NCBI GenBank assembly: GCA_029262695.1
Contig: JAJCYV010000022.1
Span: 113,787 to 177,786 of the forward strand
Length of the DNA: 64,000 bases
Reading direction: 5' to 3'
Source: Chloroflexota bacterium
GTDB lineage: Bacteria > Chloroflexota > Dehalococcoidia > SM23-28-2 > RBG-16-64-32
This document shows, in pieces, positions 17,909-26,530 of this stretch (position 1 is its first letter; every line of letters begins with the position of its first letter). Under the pieces are notes generated by a model. That model made no database searches. It saw nothing but the letters and a program-made list of their open reading frames with translations, and had not been told where the DNA came from. A program made the position numbers and the translations under genes.

Positions 17909-19021
17909 CTACACTCGTGTGCGGATTTTCCCCACACGCCGCAGGCCGGACGGAAGCCGCGACGCCACCGCCGGGTCGGGCTCGGGCATCCGGATGGCGT
18001 TGTGCGTGTGCCAGTAAAGGACGGGGCCTTCGAGCACGCCCTGTCCCGCCAGGCCGATGACCGCGCTCATCGTCTTCGCTGTGTAAACGGCGTCGAGCTC
18101 CAGATTCTCCAGATCCGCCGCCATCGCCAGAGCTTGTGCGCTGCGCCTGCTCGGCCGGGCATAGCCGGGGCCCAGCCAGTCACTGCTGATGCGCAAGCCG
18201 TCAAGGCCAACGCGCGCTAGCTTTCGATCACCCGCGCGCCCGGCCACGAGCTTCGTCACGTTGCGCGCCAGACGCTTCACGGCAACGGGCCACGCCGTGG
18301 GCGCCCTGGTCACAGCGACACCGATGACCTCGGAATCGAGCCCGGCAAGGCGCAGCCCCGCGAGCAGGCCGGCGACGGTGGCGCCCGTTCCGACGGGGAC
18401 GACGATCGATCGCGGCGCCGGCAACTCGCCGGCGGCCACCTGCGCCGCGAGTTCGAAGCCGGCGTTGACGAACCCGAGCGCACCCATCGAGCTCGACCCA
18501 CCGGGCCCCAGTATGTAGGGCCGGCGCCGGTCGCGAAGCCAGTAGCGCGCGATGAAGTACGGTGCCGCGGCCGCCGTCAGAGCGTGGTTGCGGGTGTAGT
18601 AGATGTCCGCGCCGGCGGCGGCCATGCGCAGGAGCTGCCGGCCGGTGTCCGGCCCGGGCTCCTCGTACGTCAGCAGAAGGCCGACGTGCAGACCGGCCTG
18701 CGCTCCGTAGAGCGCCGTCGCCAGACCGTGGTTGGTGCCGATGGCGCCGGTAGTCAGCACCGTCTTCGACTTCCGGCGCAGGGCATCCGCGAGCACAAAT
18801 TCCAGCTTTCGGGGCTTGTTGCCGCCATAGATGGTCCCGTACAGGCCGTCGTTCTTGAGCCAGACATCGGGCCCGCCCAGCGACTCCGACAGCCGGCCCA
18901 GGCGCGCGACCGGGCTCGGCCCGGCCGCAAGGGGGACGACCGGCGTCCGCGCAGCGAGCCGCGGGAACCGCGCCAGAAGCGGCAGCTGCGCCGGGCTGCG
19001 GGCGGACGCCTCGCCGGTCAT
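17909..19021 (-). CDS. D-cysteine desulfhydrase / ACC deaminase-like PLP enzyme
   Basis: Protein of 370 residues, somewhat longer than the usual 330-340. LKNDGLYGTIYGGNKPRKLEF contains the PLP lysine in the GGNKxRKLEF motif of this family, and TTGAIGTNHGLATALYGAQ matches the SNH/TNH substrate segment. VVPVGTGATVAGLLAGLRL is the phosphate-binding loop. Members release ammonia from 1-aminocyclopropane carboxylate, or sulfide and ammonia from D-cysteine. The start codon overlaps the stop of the NnrS fusion gene by one base (TAATG). Because that protein ends in an Fe-S assembly domain, a sulfide-releasing role is attractive, but the sequence alone cannot decide between substrates. Confidence 0.85.
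   Translation of the reverse strand: MTGEASARSPAQLPLLARFPRLAARTPVVPLAAGPSPVARLGRLSESLGGPDVWLKNDGLYGTIYGGNKPRKLEFVLADALRRKSKTVLTTGAIGTNHGLATALYGAQAGLHVGLLLTYEEPGPDTGRQLLRMAAAGADIYYTRNHALTAAAAPYFIARYWLRDRRRPYILGPGGSSSMGALGFVNAGFELAAQVAAGELPAPRSIVVPVGTGATVAGLLAGLRLAGLDSEVIGVAVTRAPTAWPVAVKRLARNVTKLVAGRAGDRKLARVGLDGLRISSDWLGPGYARPSRRSAQALAMAADLENLELDAVYTAKTMSAVIGLAGQGVLEGPVLYWHTHNAIRMPEPDPAVASRLPSGLRRVGKIRTRV
17919..17935. promoter_or_regulatory. Shared palindromic operator, copy 2 (upstream of acyl-CoA dehydrogenase)
   Basis: It reads GTGGGG-AAAAT-CCGCAC on the minus strand, and the symmetry extends outward to CGTGTG...CACACG with one mismatch over nine base pairs. It is the best copy of the motif. 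It lies 82 bases before ATG 17837 and overlaps the last codons of the PLP desulfhydrase-like gene. Confidence 0.55.
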
Positions 19022-19575
19022 TACCAGCCGAGTGCCTGGTGGGCAGCCGGTGTCATTCTCGACGGCTCCCAGGGGGGCTCCTGGACCAGCTGCACGTCCA
19101 CGTCAGCAAAGCCCAGCGCCCGGACCCGCTCCCGCACGTCGTCCAGTATCTGTCCGGCGAGCGGGCAGTGAGGGGATGTCAGGGCCATGCGCACGGTCGC
19201 ACTCTGGCCGTCCGACTCGACGCCGTACACGAGCCCCAGGTCAACGATGTTCACCGGGATCTCCGGGTCCTGGCAGTCGCGCAGGGCGTTGAGGACGCGC
19301 TGCGCCGGCGGCGTAACCTCGTCACCCTGCCCGTCACCGGCCATGAGCCTCTCCAGGTCGGCGATCAGCCCATCTACGTCGATACCGTGCATCTCGCACG
19401 CCGTGCCCAGCGTGACGCGCGGCGCCATCTGCGCCCGCAACTCCGGATCGGCGAGCGGCTTGAACCCGTATGCGAGCAGCAGCTCCAGGGAGCCGGGGAC
19501 ACGGTCGAGCACGTCCGCAACGGTGTTCTCAGGGCGAATGGCGCCGGACGGTTCTGATTTCGGTCCTGGCTTCAT
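19021..19575 (-). other. Possible internal translation product: DUF1858-DUF59 protein
   Basis: The sequence CCGAAGGAGGAGTCC-ATG on the minus strand is a near-ideal ribosome-binding site and start codon in frame with the NnrS ORF. No stop separates the two parts. Either a fusion occurred while the old start was kept, or both the 704- and 184-residue proteins are produced. Confidence 0.5.
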
Positions 19576-21135
19576 GGACTCCTCCTTCGGCCGGTTCTGC
19601 GCCCGGCGGCGGCGCGATGGGGTCAAAGTACGAGTGATATTGTAGGCAAAGAGAGAGACCGCCAGGAAGGCGATCGCCCCCGATGCGGCGATATGATCGA
19701 AGCGAAACGTAGTGGAGCCGGAAGGGATCACTGCGTGGCCGACGCGCACGATCACGGCGATGTTGATGAGCACCCAGGTGATGCCCAGCAGCCGCTGGCT
19801 GTACAGGCTCCTCCCCGCGAACGCCGGCAACGCGCGGGCGCCAACGCCGAAGATCATCTGCATGAAGAACCCGACGGCCAGGGCGTGGCGGGCGGCGCCC
19901 TGCTCCAGGAAGTCGGGCCGGAAGTCGCCGGCCAGCCCCCTGGACGCGTACCATACCTCGATCGCGAACGCGATGACCAACCAGACGTAGGCGACTCTGA
20001 TCAGGCGCTCGTGGCCGCCCACCGTGACGCCATCATCGGCCCGTACGGCCGCCCGATGAAGGTTCAGCGCGAAGGCGAAGGACAACACCGCCGCCCCCAT
20101 GCCGTAGACCGCGGCCGTATGCAGCCAATCCGGGTTGCTCCAGCCGGTGTAAGCCGCCAGCCAGCCTGAACCGACGCGGGCGAGCAGAGCCGTGTTGAAC
20201 AGCAGAAGCGCCGGCGCCAGGAACTGGACGCGCGGCGGCCTGAGGCTGAGGAAATGCGGTAAAACGCGGACCGACACACCGAGGATGAAGAGGATGACAA
20301 AGCCAAAGACGTACATCTCGAGGAGTGGCGTTCCGCGCGAGGAGGCAGCAGTCGTGACACCGTCGGAGATGACTTCGCCGACCACGACAAGGTTCGCGAC
20401 GGACGCCGCAGCGAACCAGGCGACAGCGGCCAGCAGATAGCGGTCGTAGTTCTTGCGCGGCGTGCTTCTTAGCGTCGACACGACGACGACGACGAAGGCC
20501 AACGCGCCGGCAAGCTCGATCAGCGCCGAAACGACGAATAGCGCGCCGATCGGATCAGAGTCCGCCCACGGCTGCGTCGCCGTCCTTAGCACGACGCCAC
20601 CGGCGAGCAGGCCGATGGATGCGAGAGCCAGGCCCGGATACCTCAGCTCCGTGTTCTTGAAGCGCGGCAGGACGTGATAGGCGATGCCGACGATGAACAC
20701 TCCCACAAACCCGACCAGCTGCAGGTGACCGTGCGCCTGCACGAGTGGCGCCCAGCGAAGGCCGAGCCCGATGTCGCGCCCGCCGCCCAGGGCGACGAGA
20801 ACGGCCAGCGGCAGTCCGCCGACGAGCGCCAGCGCTAGCGATGTGAAGATAGCGAGACGATACGTCTCGAAGGGCTGCTGCGGGCGCTCATCCACCACCG
20901 GCAAGCTAACGGCTTCGGCACGCCTCGCGGCGAACTCGTTGAGGGCGCGCAGGAGCGCCTCCGGGTCCACTCCGTGGGCGCGCGCGAAGGAGGCGATCGG
21001 CTCGCTGGGCCCTTCGGAGCCACCGCAGCCGGCCAGACCGTGCCGCTCGAACACCGCCTCGATACCCGGGTAGGCGAGGACGGCCTCGCGCACCGGCATG
21101 TGATAACCGATCAGGAAGTCCCGCCGCTCAGCCAT
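19021..21135 (-). CDS. DUF1858-NnrS-DUF1858-DUF59 fusion protein
   Basis: Protein of 704 residues made of four parts. Residues 1-70 (YHMPVREAVLAYPGIEAVFERHGLAGCGG) look like a DUF1858/ScdA_N-type helical domain. Residues about 90-510 hold roughly twelve membrane segments with NnrS-like histidine motifs (VQAHGHLQLVGFVGVFIVGIAYHVLPRF, VGFFMQMIFGVGARALPAF); NnrS is a haem- and copper-binding membrane protein tied to nitric oxide stress. Residues about 540-600 form a second DUF1858 domain (TVADVLDRVPGSLELLLAYGFKPL). The end is a DUF59/MIP18-like Fe-S assembly domain (ALRDCQDPEIPVNIVDLGLVYGV ... TSPHCPLAG). An in-frame ATG with a strong AAGGAGG lies at the junction (19575), so the C-terminal 184 residues may also be made separately. 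Confidence 0.85.
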   Translation of the reverse strand: MAERRDFLIGYHMPVREAVLAYPGIEAVFERHGLAGCGGSEGPSEPIASFARAHGVDPEALLRALNEFAARRAEAVSLPVVDERPQQPFETYRLAIFTSLALALVGGLPLAVLVALGGGRDIGLGLRWAPLVQAHGHLQLVGFVGVFIVGIAYHVLPRFKNTELRYPGLALASIGLLAGGVVLRTATQPWADSDPIGALFVVSALIELAGALAFVVVVVSTLRSTPRKNYDRYLLAAVAWFAAASVANLVVVGEVISDGVTTAASSRGTPLLEMYVFGFVILFILGVSVRVLPHFLSLRPPRVQFLAPALLLFNTALLARVGSGWLAAYTGWSNPDWLHTAAVYGMGAAVLSFAFALNLHRAAVRADDGVTVGGHERLIRVAYVWLVIAFAIEVWYASRGLAGDFRPDFLEQGAARHALAVGFFMQMIFGVGARALPAFAGRSLYSQRLLGITWVLINIAVIVRVGHAVIPSGSTTFRFDHIAASGAIAFLAVSLFAYNITRTLTPSRRRRAQNRPKEESMKPGPKSEPSGAIRPENTVADVLDRVPGSLELLLAYGFKPLADPELRAQMAPRVTLGTACEMHGIDVDGLIADLERLMAGDGQGDEVTPPAQRVLNALRDCQDPEIPVNIVDLGLVYGVESDGQSATVRMALTSPHCPLAGQILDDVRERVRALGFADVDVQLVQEPPWEPSRMTPAAHQALGW

Positions 21136-21160
21136 CCGGGGCCGCCCGCGCGGACAAAGG

Positions 21161-21197
21161 AGCGGTCACGGCGGTTGGTGGCACCGCCGTGACCGCT
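21161..21197 (-). terminator. 15-bp perfect stem-loop between beta subunit and NnrS genes
   Basis: AGCGGTCACGGCGGT and its exact reverse complement ACCGCCGTGACCGCT flank a seven-base loop. It lies 19 bases after the beta-subunit stop and 26 bases before the NnrS start, on the same strand. No T run follows. It may terminate, attenuate or protect the molybdoenzyme transcript from the downstream genes. Confidence 0.5.
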
Positions 21198-21215
21198 AGT
21201 GCGGAACGCATTGGT

Positions 21216-22256
21216 CTATTGCCAGGTGATTTCAGCAGGGTCTCGGTCGAACGGACCGAGTGCATCCTTCCACTCGTAGAGGATCAGTGCATCCATCGCC
21301 TCTGAGCTTTCACCGCGGCGCTTCTTCGCGATCTCTTCCTTGATGTTCCCGAGCGCCGTGTGCACGTCCGGGCCAAAGAGCGACTCCAGATATTCAGGCG
21401 GGATTCGGTCACCGGCCTCGTTGATGGAGCCGTCGGCCGCGAGCGGGGCCGGCGCCAGCGGCGGCACGTAGAACACGTTGGGCTTCGTGTTGTATTCGCC
21501 GTGCAGCGGCACCGCCACCTTCCATTCGTTGACGAACTTGTGCACGAGGCTTGTCTCGTCATCGATATAGCCGATGAAGACGGCGCGACCCGGGCACTGG
21601 CGGACGCAGGCCGGCGCCACTCCCTTTTCGATACGGGGGAAGCAGCCGATGCACTGCTGGCTAACGCCGCGCGCCTCGTTGAAGTAGATCTTCTTGTACG
21701 GGCAGGCCGCCGAGCACTGCTGCTGGCCCGTGCAGTCGTCCTCATTGCGCAAGACCAGGCCGAACTCCTCGTCCTTGCGAAGCGCGCCTGTCGGGCAGGC
21801 TTCCAGGCACGGTGCGTCAGTGCAGTGGTTGCAGAGGCGCGGCAGGTAGAAGTAGTAGGCGTTCGGCCAGACGCCGCCGCCTTCGTCCTCGTCCCAGTTC
21901 GGACCCCAGTCCTTGCTGCCGGCAGTCTTCTGCAGGTGCACGTCGCGGCCCTTACCGCCGTGGAGCACCTCATCGTAGTTGTAGTCCCAGCCACCACCGA
22001 ACTCTTCGTTCGTCGGCACCTTGCCCAGCTGGACCTTGCCGTCCTTGTAGCCGCCGCCCATCGTCTCCCAGTCCTTCGGCGTGCCCTTGCCGGGCTTCGT
22101 GTTGACGGTCATCCACCACATGTGCTCTGTGCCCGCCTCTCCCTCTTTCCAGAGGACCTTGCAGGCGACCGAGCAGGTCTGACAACCGATGCACTTGTTG
22201 AGGTCAAAGACCCAGGCCAGTTGCTTGCCCTTTGCTGTCTTTCCGTTGGTCGTCAT
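21216..22256 (-). CDS. Molybdoenzyme beta subunit, four Fe-S clusters (partner of A2)
   Basis: Protein of 346 residues, homologous to the beta subunits of ethylbenzene dehydrogenase and nitrate reductase. Four Cys clusters are seen in order: CIGCQTCSVACK (residues about 22-33), CNHCTDAPCLEACP, CTGQQQCSAACPYKK and CIGCFPRIEKGVAPACVRQCPG. In the third block the second Cys is replaced (CTGQ), as expected for a [3Fe-4S] cluster. Here the replacement is Gln, whereas the other two beta subunits of the window have Tyr. There is no signal peptide. The protein passes electrons between A2 and an unidentified partner. GGAGAG precedes ATG 22256, 24 bases after the A2 stop. Confidence 0.93.
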   Translation of the reverse strand: MTTNGKTAKGKQLAWVFDLNKCIGCQTCSVACKVLWKEGEAGTEHMWWMTVNTKPGKGTPKDWETMGGGYKDGKVQLGKVPTNEEFGGGWDYNYDEVLHGGKGRDVHLQKTAGSKDWGPNWDEDEGGGVWPNAYYFYLPRLCNHCTDAPCLEACPTGALRKDEEFGLVLRNEDDCTGQQQCSAACPYKKIYFNEARGVSQQCIGCFPRIEKGVAPACVRQCPGRAVFIGYIDDETSLVHKFVNEWKVAVPLHGEYNTKPNVFYVPPLAPAPLAADGSINEAGDRIPPEYLESLFGPDVHTALGNIKEEIAKKRRGESSEAMDALILYEWKDALGPFDRDPAEITWQ

Positions 22257-22280
22257 ATCTCTCTCCTAACTCGCCGCCGC

Positions 22281-25070
22281 CTAGGCGGAGACTTTGTCGA
22301 TTTCCACAGCAACCGCCCTGTCCACGGGGATCGGCTGCCAGTGCCATGGCCGATACGTCAGGTGCCCGTAGCCGCCGGCCATGTGCAGCCACTTCACCAT
22401 GCCGGGCTCAACGTCGCTCTGGGAGAACCATCGCTTGTGCTGGTAGGGCTCGAAGCCGTTGTAGAGGATGACCTGGCCGGGAGACACCGTCGGCGAGAGC
22501 TTCGCCGCGATCTCCATCGTGCCAACTTCGTTGTGCACCGTCACCGGCTCACCGTTTTCGATTCCCTTGGCGGCGGCGTCCTTGTCGTTCATGAAGATGA
22601 ACGGCTCTCCCCGATGCGTGTTCTGAATGACGTTGTTCGTCAGGTTCATCGAGTGAACCGACCAGCGCGGGTGTCCGCTCGTCAGCCGGAACTCACCGTC
22701 GCCACCGTGGTTCGGGTTCTCCTTGTGCACCGGCAGTTCCTCGCCCGCCTCGATGAACCAGTCGTGGTCGATGTAGAACTGAGCGCGACGGGTGAGGGTC
22801 GGATAGGGGACCTTGTCTTCTGTGTGCCAGCGGAACGGGTTGTGGGTCTTGTCCGGCTCGATCGTTGAGGCCTGGGCGATTCCGAATCCGGCGATGCCCC
22901 AGGCCTGTGTGCGCATCGTGCCGATCTCACGGAGCTTCTCCAGGGAGGCTCCCGGCGGAAGGATTCCGTAGGCCGACATGTCCTTGAGCGCCTCGTCGAA
23001 CTCGACCTCCTCGTTCTCGTAGTAGCCGTTGAGCGTCGCCCGGTCGAAAGCGCCCTCGATGACGATCGAGGCCCCGTTCTGGCCCTTCGATTCCTTGATG
23101 CCGCGTTCCCTCGCTCGAGTCTCGATCGCCTTCACGAGCATCTGGCCGATCTCACGGTCAGACTTCGCGTCTCCGGGCGGCTCGACCGCCTTGTCGATGA
23201 AGACGAAGTTGAGGTGGTGCGGCGAAGGCATGCTCTGGCCCAGCTTCTCGTAGTGCTGCGCCGCGGGCAGGATATAGTCGGAGTGGAGGCCGGTCGTGTT
23301 GATGCGAAAGTCGACCGAGACGATCATCTTCAGCTTCGGCCACAGCTCCTTCAAGAGCGTGTTCTGACCGCCGCGGTGGCGCCTCAGGACGTTGCCGCCG
23401 GCCTCAAAGAGCACGCGGGGCTCCGTCTTCTCCCAGGTCTTGGCCATGAACTCGTCCCACCAGCCCTTGTCCATCGCCTCCTGGTAGTACTCGTCGAAGG
23501 TGCGCTTCATCGACTGATCGGACCACTCCTTCTTGTTCCAGCGTTCCTTGTAGCCATACTGGTGGTACCAGAGGAAGGCGGGCGGGATCATCCCTCCCAT
23601 GCCCCCGACGCGGGCGCCCCCCATCTCCTGGAAGCGGTTCAGCACCATCTCCAGCGTCATCGTCGGGTCGTCCTGCGATAGCATGCGCCGCATCGAGATC
23701 ATCTGCTTCTGGAACTCGCGGGCGGCTTCCTGGCCGGGCTTGCCCTTGGCTGACAGGAACGCGAAACCGTCGAAGCCAAAGATCGACCACGAACGCGTAC
23801 CGGTGCCCTGCTTGCCCCAGTTTGCGGTGAGGCCCAGGAGCAGCGCCATCGCTCGCTCCATCAGGTCACCGTGGTAGTACTTGCCAGAGTTCCAGCCGGA
23901 GAAGATCTTCGTGCGCTTCGTCGCCGCCTTGCGGGCGATCATACGGATCGCCTCAGCGTCAATGTTGCAGACCTTGGCCGCCTTCTCCGGTGTGTAGTCT
24001 TCGAGCACCTTAAGCAGGCGCTGGAACACCGGCTGCACTTCCACGTCGGTGCCATCGACAAGCCTGACCTTGAACGTCCCCTCGAGGGCCGGCGAGACGT
24101 CGCCGAGTGCCAGTGTCCCGCGCGGCGCCGGCACTGCCTGCTGTGCCTTGACGTCCCACCAGAAGAACTGGTCGTCGCGGTCGCCCGCGTTAACCTCGGG
24201 GCCGCGCAGGAAGCGGCCGGTGTCAGTACGGACCAGCATCGGCAGGTCGGTCTGTTCATGGACGAACTTCTTGTTGTACAGCTTCTCGTCGATGATCGTC
24301 TTGCACATCGCCAGCGCAAGCGCGGCGTCCGTGCCAATTCGCACCGGGAAGTGATAGTCGGAGTGGATCGACGAGGGACTATAGTCGGGCGCGATGGTAA
24401 TCACTTCGCCGCCGTTGTAGCGGGACTCCAGCGTGAAGTGGAACCACTGGATGTTGGTGTAGACGGGGTTGCAGTGCCAGATTAGCGTCAGCTCCGCGAG
24501 GAACCAGTCGTCCATCGTCGAAACCGGGTTGAACTTGCCCCAGGTGGTGTAGTAACCGGGGCTAAAGTCCTGGAACTCCGCGTTCCCGTCCGTCAGTGGC
24601 GAACCGAGGACGCCGAGGTGACTGCGCGACGGCGCGGCACCTACCTCAGGGGTCATCAGCGTGATGATGGACTCCGGCCCCTGATCCTCACAGGCGTCCA
24701 GCATCGCGTCGGCGATGTCGCCGAGAGCCTCGTCCCAGGAGACCGGTTCGAACTTGCCTTCGCCGCGCTCGCCGACACGCTTCAGAGGAGTCGTTACGCG
24801 GTCGGGGCCCGTGTGCTGGTAGCCCCAGCAAGACCCCTTCTGGCAGCCCATCGGGTTCATGTCTGGAACGCCCTGCTGGATCACTGGCAGCGTGCCACTC
24901 TGCTCTTCCCGGACTATCTTGCCGTCCCGCACGTAGACCCTGAACGGACAGCCGCCGGGATAACAGTCGACAGCGTGGCTTCCCCAGGTAACCTGGTCCC
25001 ACTTCCACTTGTCTCGATAATGCTCGGTCCGTCCCGAGCCGTTCCCGCTGGCGTTCGCACGCGGCGTCAT
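22281..25070 (-). CDS. Molybdopterin oxidoreductase catalytic subunit A2 (type II DMSOR family)
   Basis: Protein of 929 residues, closely similar to A1 along its length; both start YRDxWKWDxVTWGSHAVDCYPGGCP. The FS0 ligands are H32, C36, C41 and C76, and the predicted Mo ligand is D168 in EFQDFSPGYYTTWG. No Tat motif is present, so the enzyme is probably cytoplasmic. Unlike A1 it is followed directly by a beta subunit, and the pair forms a minimal alpha-beta enzyme without a gamma gene. A shared operator-like site lies 103 bases upstream. GGAGG precedes ATG 25070. Substrate unknown; type II relatives hydroxylate hydrocarbons or reduce oxyanions. Confidence 0.93.
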   Translation of the reverse strand: MTPRANASGNGSGRTEHYRDKWKWDQVTWGSHAVDCYPGGCPFRVYVRDGKIVREEQSGTLPVIQQGVPDMNPMGCQKGSCWGYQHTGPDRVTTPLKRVGERGEGKFEPVSWDEALGDIADAMLDACEDQGPESIITLMTPEVGAAPSRSHLGVLGSPLTDGNAEFQDFSPGYYTTWGKFNPVSTMDDWFLAELTLIWHCNPVYTNIQWFHFTLESRYNGGEVITIAPDYSPSSIHSDYHFPVRIGTDAALALAMCKTIIDEKLYNKKFVHEQTDLPMLVRTDTGRFLRGPEVNAGDRDDQFFWWDVKAQQAVPAPRGTLALGDVSPALEGTFKVRLVDGTDVEVQPVFQRLLKVLEDYTPEKAAKVCNIDAEAIRMIARKAATKRTKIFSGWNSGKYYHGDLMERAMALLLGLTANWGKQGTGTRSWSIFGFDGFAFLSAKGKPGQEAAREFQKQMISMRRMLSQDDPTMTLEMVLNRFQEMGGARVGGMGGMIPPAFLWYHQYGYKERWNKKEWSDQSMKRTFDEYYQEAMDKGWWDEFMAKTWEKTEPRVLFEAGGNVLRRHRGGQNTLLKELWPKLKMIVSVDFRINTTGLHSDYILPAAQHYEKLGQSMPSPHHLNFVFIDKAVEPPGDAKSDREIGQMLVKAIETRARERGIKESKGQNGASIVIEGAFDRATLNGYYENEEVEFDEALKDMSAYGILPPGASLEKLREIGTMRTQAWGIAGFGIAQASTIEPDKTHNPFRWHTEDKVPYPTLTRRAQFYIDHDWFIEAGEELPVHKENPNHGGDGEFRLTSGHPRWSVHSMNLTNNVIQNTHRGEPFIFMNDKDAAAKGIENGEPVTVHNEVGTMEIAAKLSPTVSPGQVILYNGFEPYQHKRWFSQSDVEPGMVKWLHMAGGYGHLTYRPWHWQPIPVDRAVAVEIDKVSA

Positions 25071-25172
25071 GGCTGCCTCCGCTAATAGTCGAGGTTTACG
25101 CCTGTACCGGCGCTAGACCCGAGTATCCGGCGGCGGCGGAAGGCCTTCAGTCGGGTAGCAAGCGGTTATGGT

Positions 25173-25189
25173 GTCCGGTTTTTCCCCAC
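25173..25189. promoter_or_regulatory. Shared palindromic operator, copy 3 (upstream of A2)
   Basis: On the A2 strand it reads GTGGGG-AAAAA-CCGGAC, one base off the best copy in the right half. It lies in the 198-base gap between mobA and A2, 103 bases before the A2 start. Confidence 0.5.
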
Positions 25190-25268
25190 CCTTGTCGGTA
25201 AACGACGCATCGTGCGCGCCTAATCGTGACTGCGCGGGCGGCGATCGGCCACGCGAGCAAGGCGACGA

Positions 25269-25886
25269 CTACGCCGCGGGCGGAGCAGCTTCGAGCGCGC
25301 GAGCGCGGTCCAGGTCGGCGGGCGTGTTCATGTTGAAGCAGCTCAGGCCTGCCGGGTCGAACCGGGAACAGTGCTCCTCGGACAGATGCAGCACTTGCAG
25401 GCGCACGACGAGTTCGTGCACGGACCGCGCCTCTAACCGGAGGAGCGCCTGAGCCGTCGTCGCCGTCGAGCGCGCATAGACGGCGTGCAGGTACTGACTG
25501 ACCCCCTGCGAGATCGGCACAACGGCATCGAACGTCTCCAGGCAGTCGACGAGGTGGCTCAGTAAGGCCGGATTCAGGAAGGGCATGTCGCACGCCACGA
25601 TCAGGCAGGCATCGTGGCGTGCCGCCTGCAGGCCGGCCGTGACGCCGGCGAGCGGCCCAGTCGAGCCGGGCGGGTCGGAAACCCGGCGCACCTCGGGGCC
25701 GAAGCCGTCGGCGAGGCTCTGTTCACCACCGGCGATGATGACTTCCGGGCAGACGAGCGAGACCGTCTGGACGGCGCGCGACAGCAGGGTCTGCTCCGAC
25801 AAGCGAAGGTTGGCCTTGTCATTGCCCATGCGCACGCTGCCCCCGCCGGCCAGGATGATACCGGTCGCCTGGCGCCGATCGCTCAA
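25269..25886 (-). CDS. mobA: Molybdenum cofactor guanylyltransferase MobA
   Basis: Protein of 205 residues. It attaches GMP to Mo-molybdopterin, giving the bis-MGD cofactor used by the DMSO-reductase family. The N-terminal nucleotide-binding motif GIILAGGGSVRMGNDKANLRL is characteristic of MobA (LAGGxSxRMGxDKAxL), and IVACDMPFLNP contains the metal-binding Asp. The C-terminal FNMNTPADLDRA is also typical. The start codon overlaps the mobB stop by four bases. Its position between A2 and the two-component system fits supply of cofactor to the molybdoenzymes of this island. Confidence 0.95.
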   Translation of the reverse strand: MSDRRQATGIILAGGGSVRMGNDKANLRLSEQTLLSRAVQTVSLVCPEVIIAGGEQSLADGFGPEVRRVSDPPGSTGPLAGVTAGLQAARHDACLIVACDMPFLNPALLSHLVDCLETFDAVVPISQGVSQYLHAVYARSTATTAQALLRLEARSVHELVVRLQVLHLSEEHCSRFDPAGLSCFNMNTPADLDRARALEAAPPAA

Positions 25887-26410
25887 AGGTCCAACCTCCG
25901 GGGAAGCCCCTGCGTCGAAGGCAGCAGCGAAAACCGCTCCTCCAGGAAGGCCGCCACGCCGGCGGCGTCTTCCAGGTCGAACTGCGGCACCTGGTAATCG
26001 AAGGCGGCGTCCGTGACGATCGCCAGAAGATCATCAAGCCTCCCTGTGATTTCGTGGCTGTGCGCTGAGCGAGAGACCTCGATCTTCATAGCGGAGGCGC
26101 CACGATATCCCTCAGTGAGAACGACATCGACGCGGTCGTCCACCATCGCGACCAGCCCCTCCAGATTGCGCTCCGCGTCCGGGATCTCGATCAGCGCGAG
26201 CTTGTCCGCCGACGAGAGCAGGACGATATCGCTGCCGGCCCTGGTCAGCCGCCAGGAGTCTTTGCCCGGGTAGTCAACCTCGAACTCATGCACGTCGTGC
26301 TTGATCGCCGCCACGCGGTAGCCACGCGCCTTGAGAACGCCTATGAGCTTCTCGAGGAACGTGGTCTTGCCGACGCCGGAGTTACCGACGAAGCTGATTA
26401 CCGGTATCAT
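25883..26410 (-). CDS. mobB: Molybdopterin-guanine dinucleotide biosynthesis adapter MobB
   Basis: Protein of 175 residues. It is a GTP-binding P-loop protein that assists MobA. Walker A is GNSGVGKTTFLEKL, followed by RVAAIKHDVHEFEVDYPGKDSWRLTRAGSD, the KHxxHxFexDxxGKDS region specific to MobB, and DVVLTEGYRG. Two adjacent ATG codons are possible (26413 and 26410); the second has better spacing from AGGAG. It overlaps mobA by four bases. A palindromic TGTACAGTACA and a hairpin lie upstream. Confidence 0.93.
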   Translation of the reverse strand: MIPVISFVGNSGVGKTTFLEKLIGVLKARGYRVAAIKHDVHEFEVDYPGKDSWRLTRAGSDIVLLSSADKLALIEIPDAERNLEGLVAMVDDRVDVVLTEGYRGASAMKIEVSRSAHSHEITGRLDDLLAIVTDAAFDYQVPQFDLEDAAGVAAFLEERFSLLPSTQGLPRRLDL

Positions 26411-26450
26411 CATCTCTCCTGCGAGCCAGTCACCTGCTTTGATCCTTGCG

Positions 26451-26491
26451 TGTACAGTACAGGCGCCGCCTCTGTTTGTCTGTCAGGCGGC
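26451..26491. promoter_or_regulatory. Palindrome and hairpin between response regulator and mobB
   Basis: TGTACAGTACA (26451-26461) is a perfect 11-base palindrome 41 bases before mobB and could be an operator. Next to it GCCGCCT and AGGCGGC (26465-26471 and 26485-26491) form a seven-base-pair stem that could end the response-regulator transcript. Neither is recognised as a known site. Confidence 0.3.
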
Positions 26492-26530
26492 CGAAGATCG
26501 AGCCGTGAGGCAGAGCCCCACTCACAGACG

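Noticed and set aside
21360-22868. Plus-strand ORF of 502 aa
   Set aside because: It is antisense to the A2 beta subunit and the 3' end of A2, with no recognisable domain and no ribosome-binding site.
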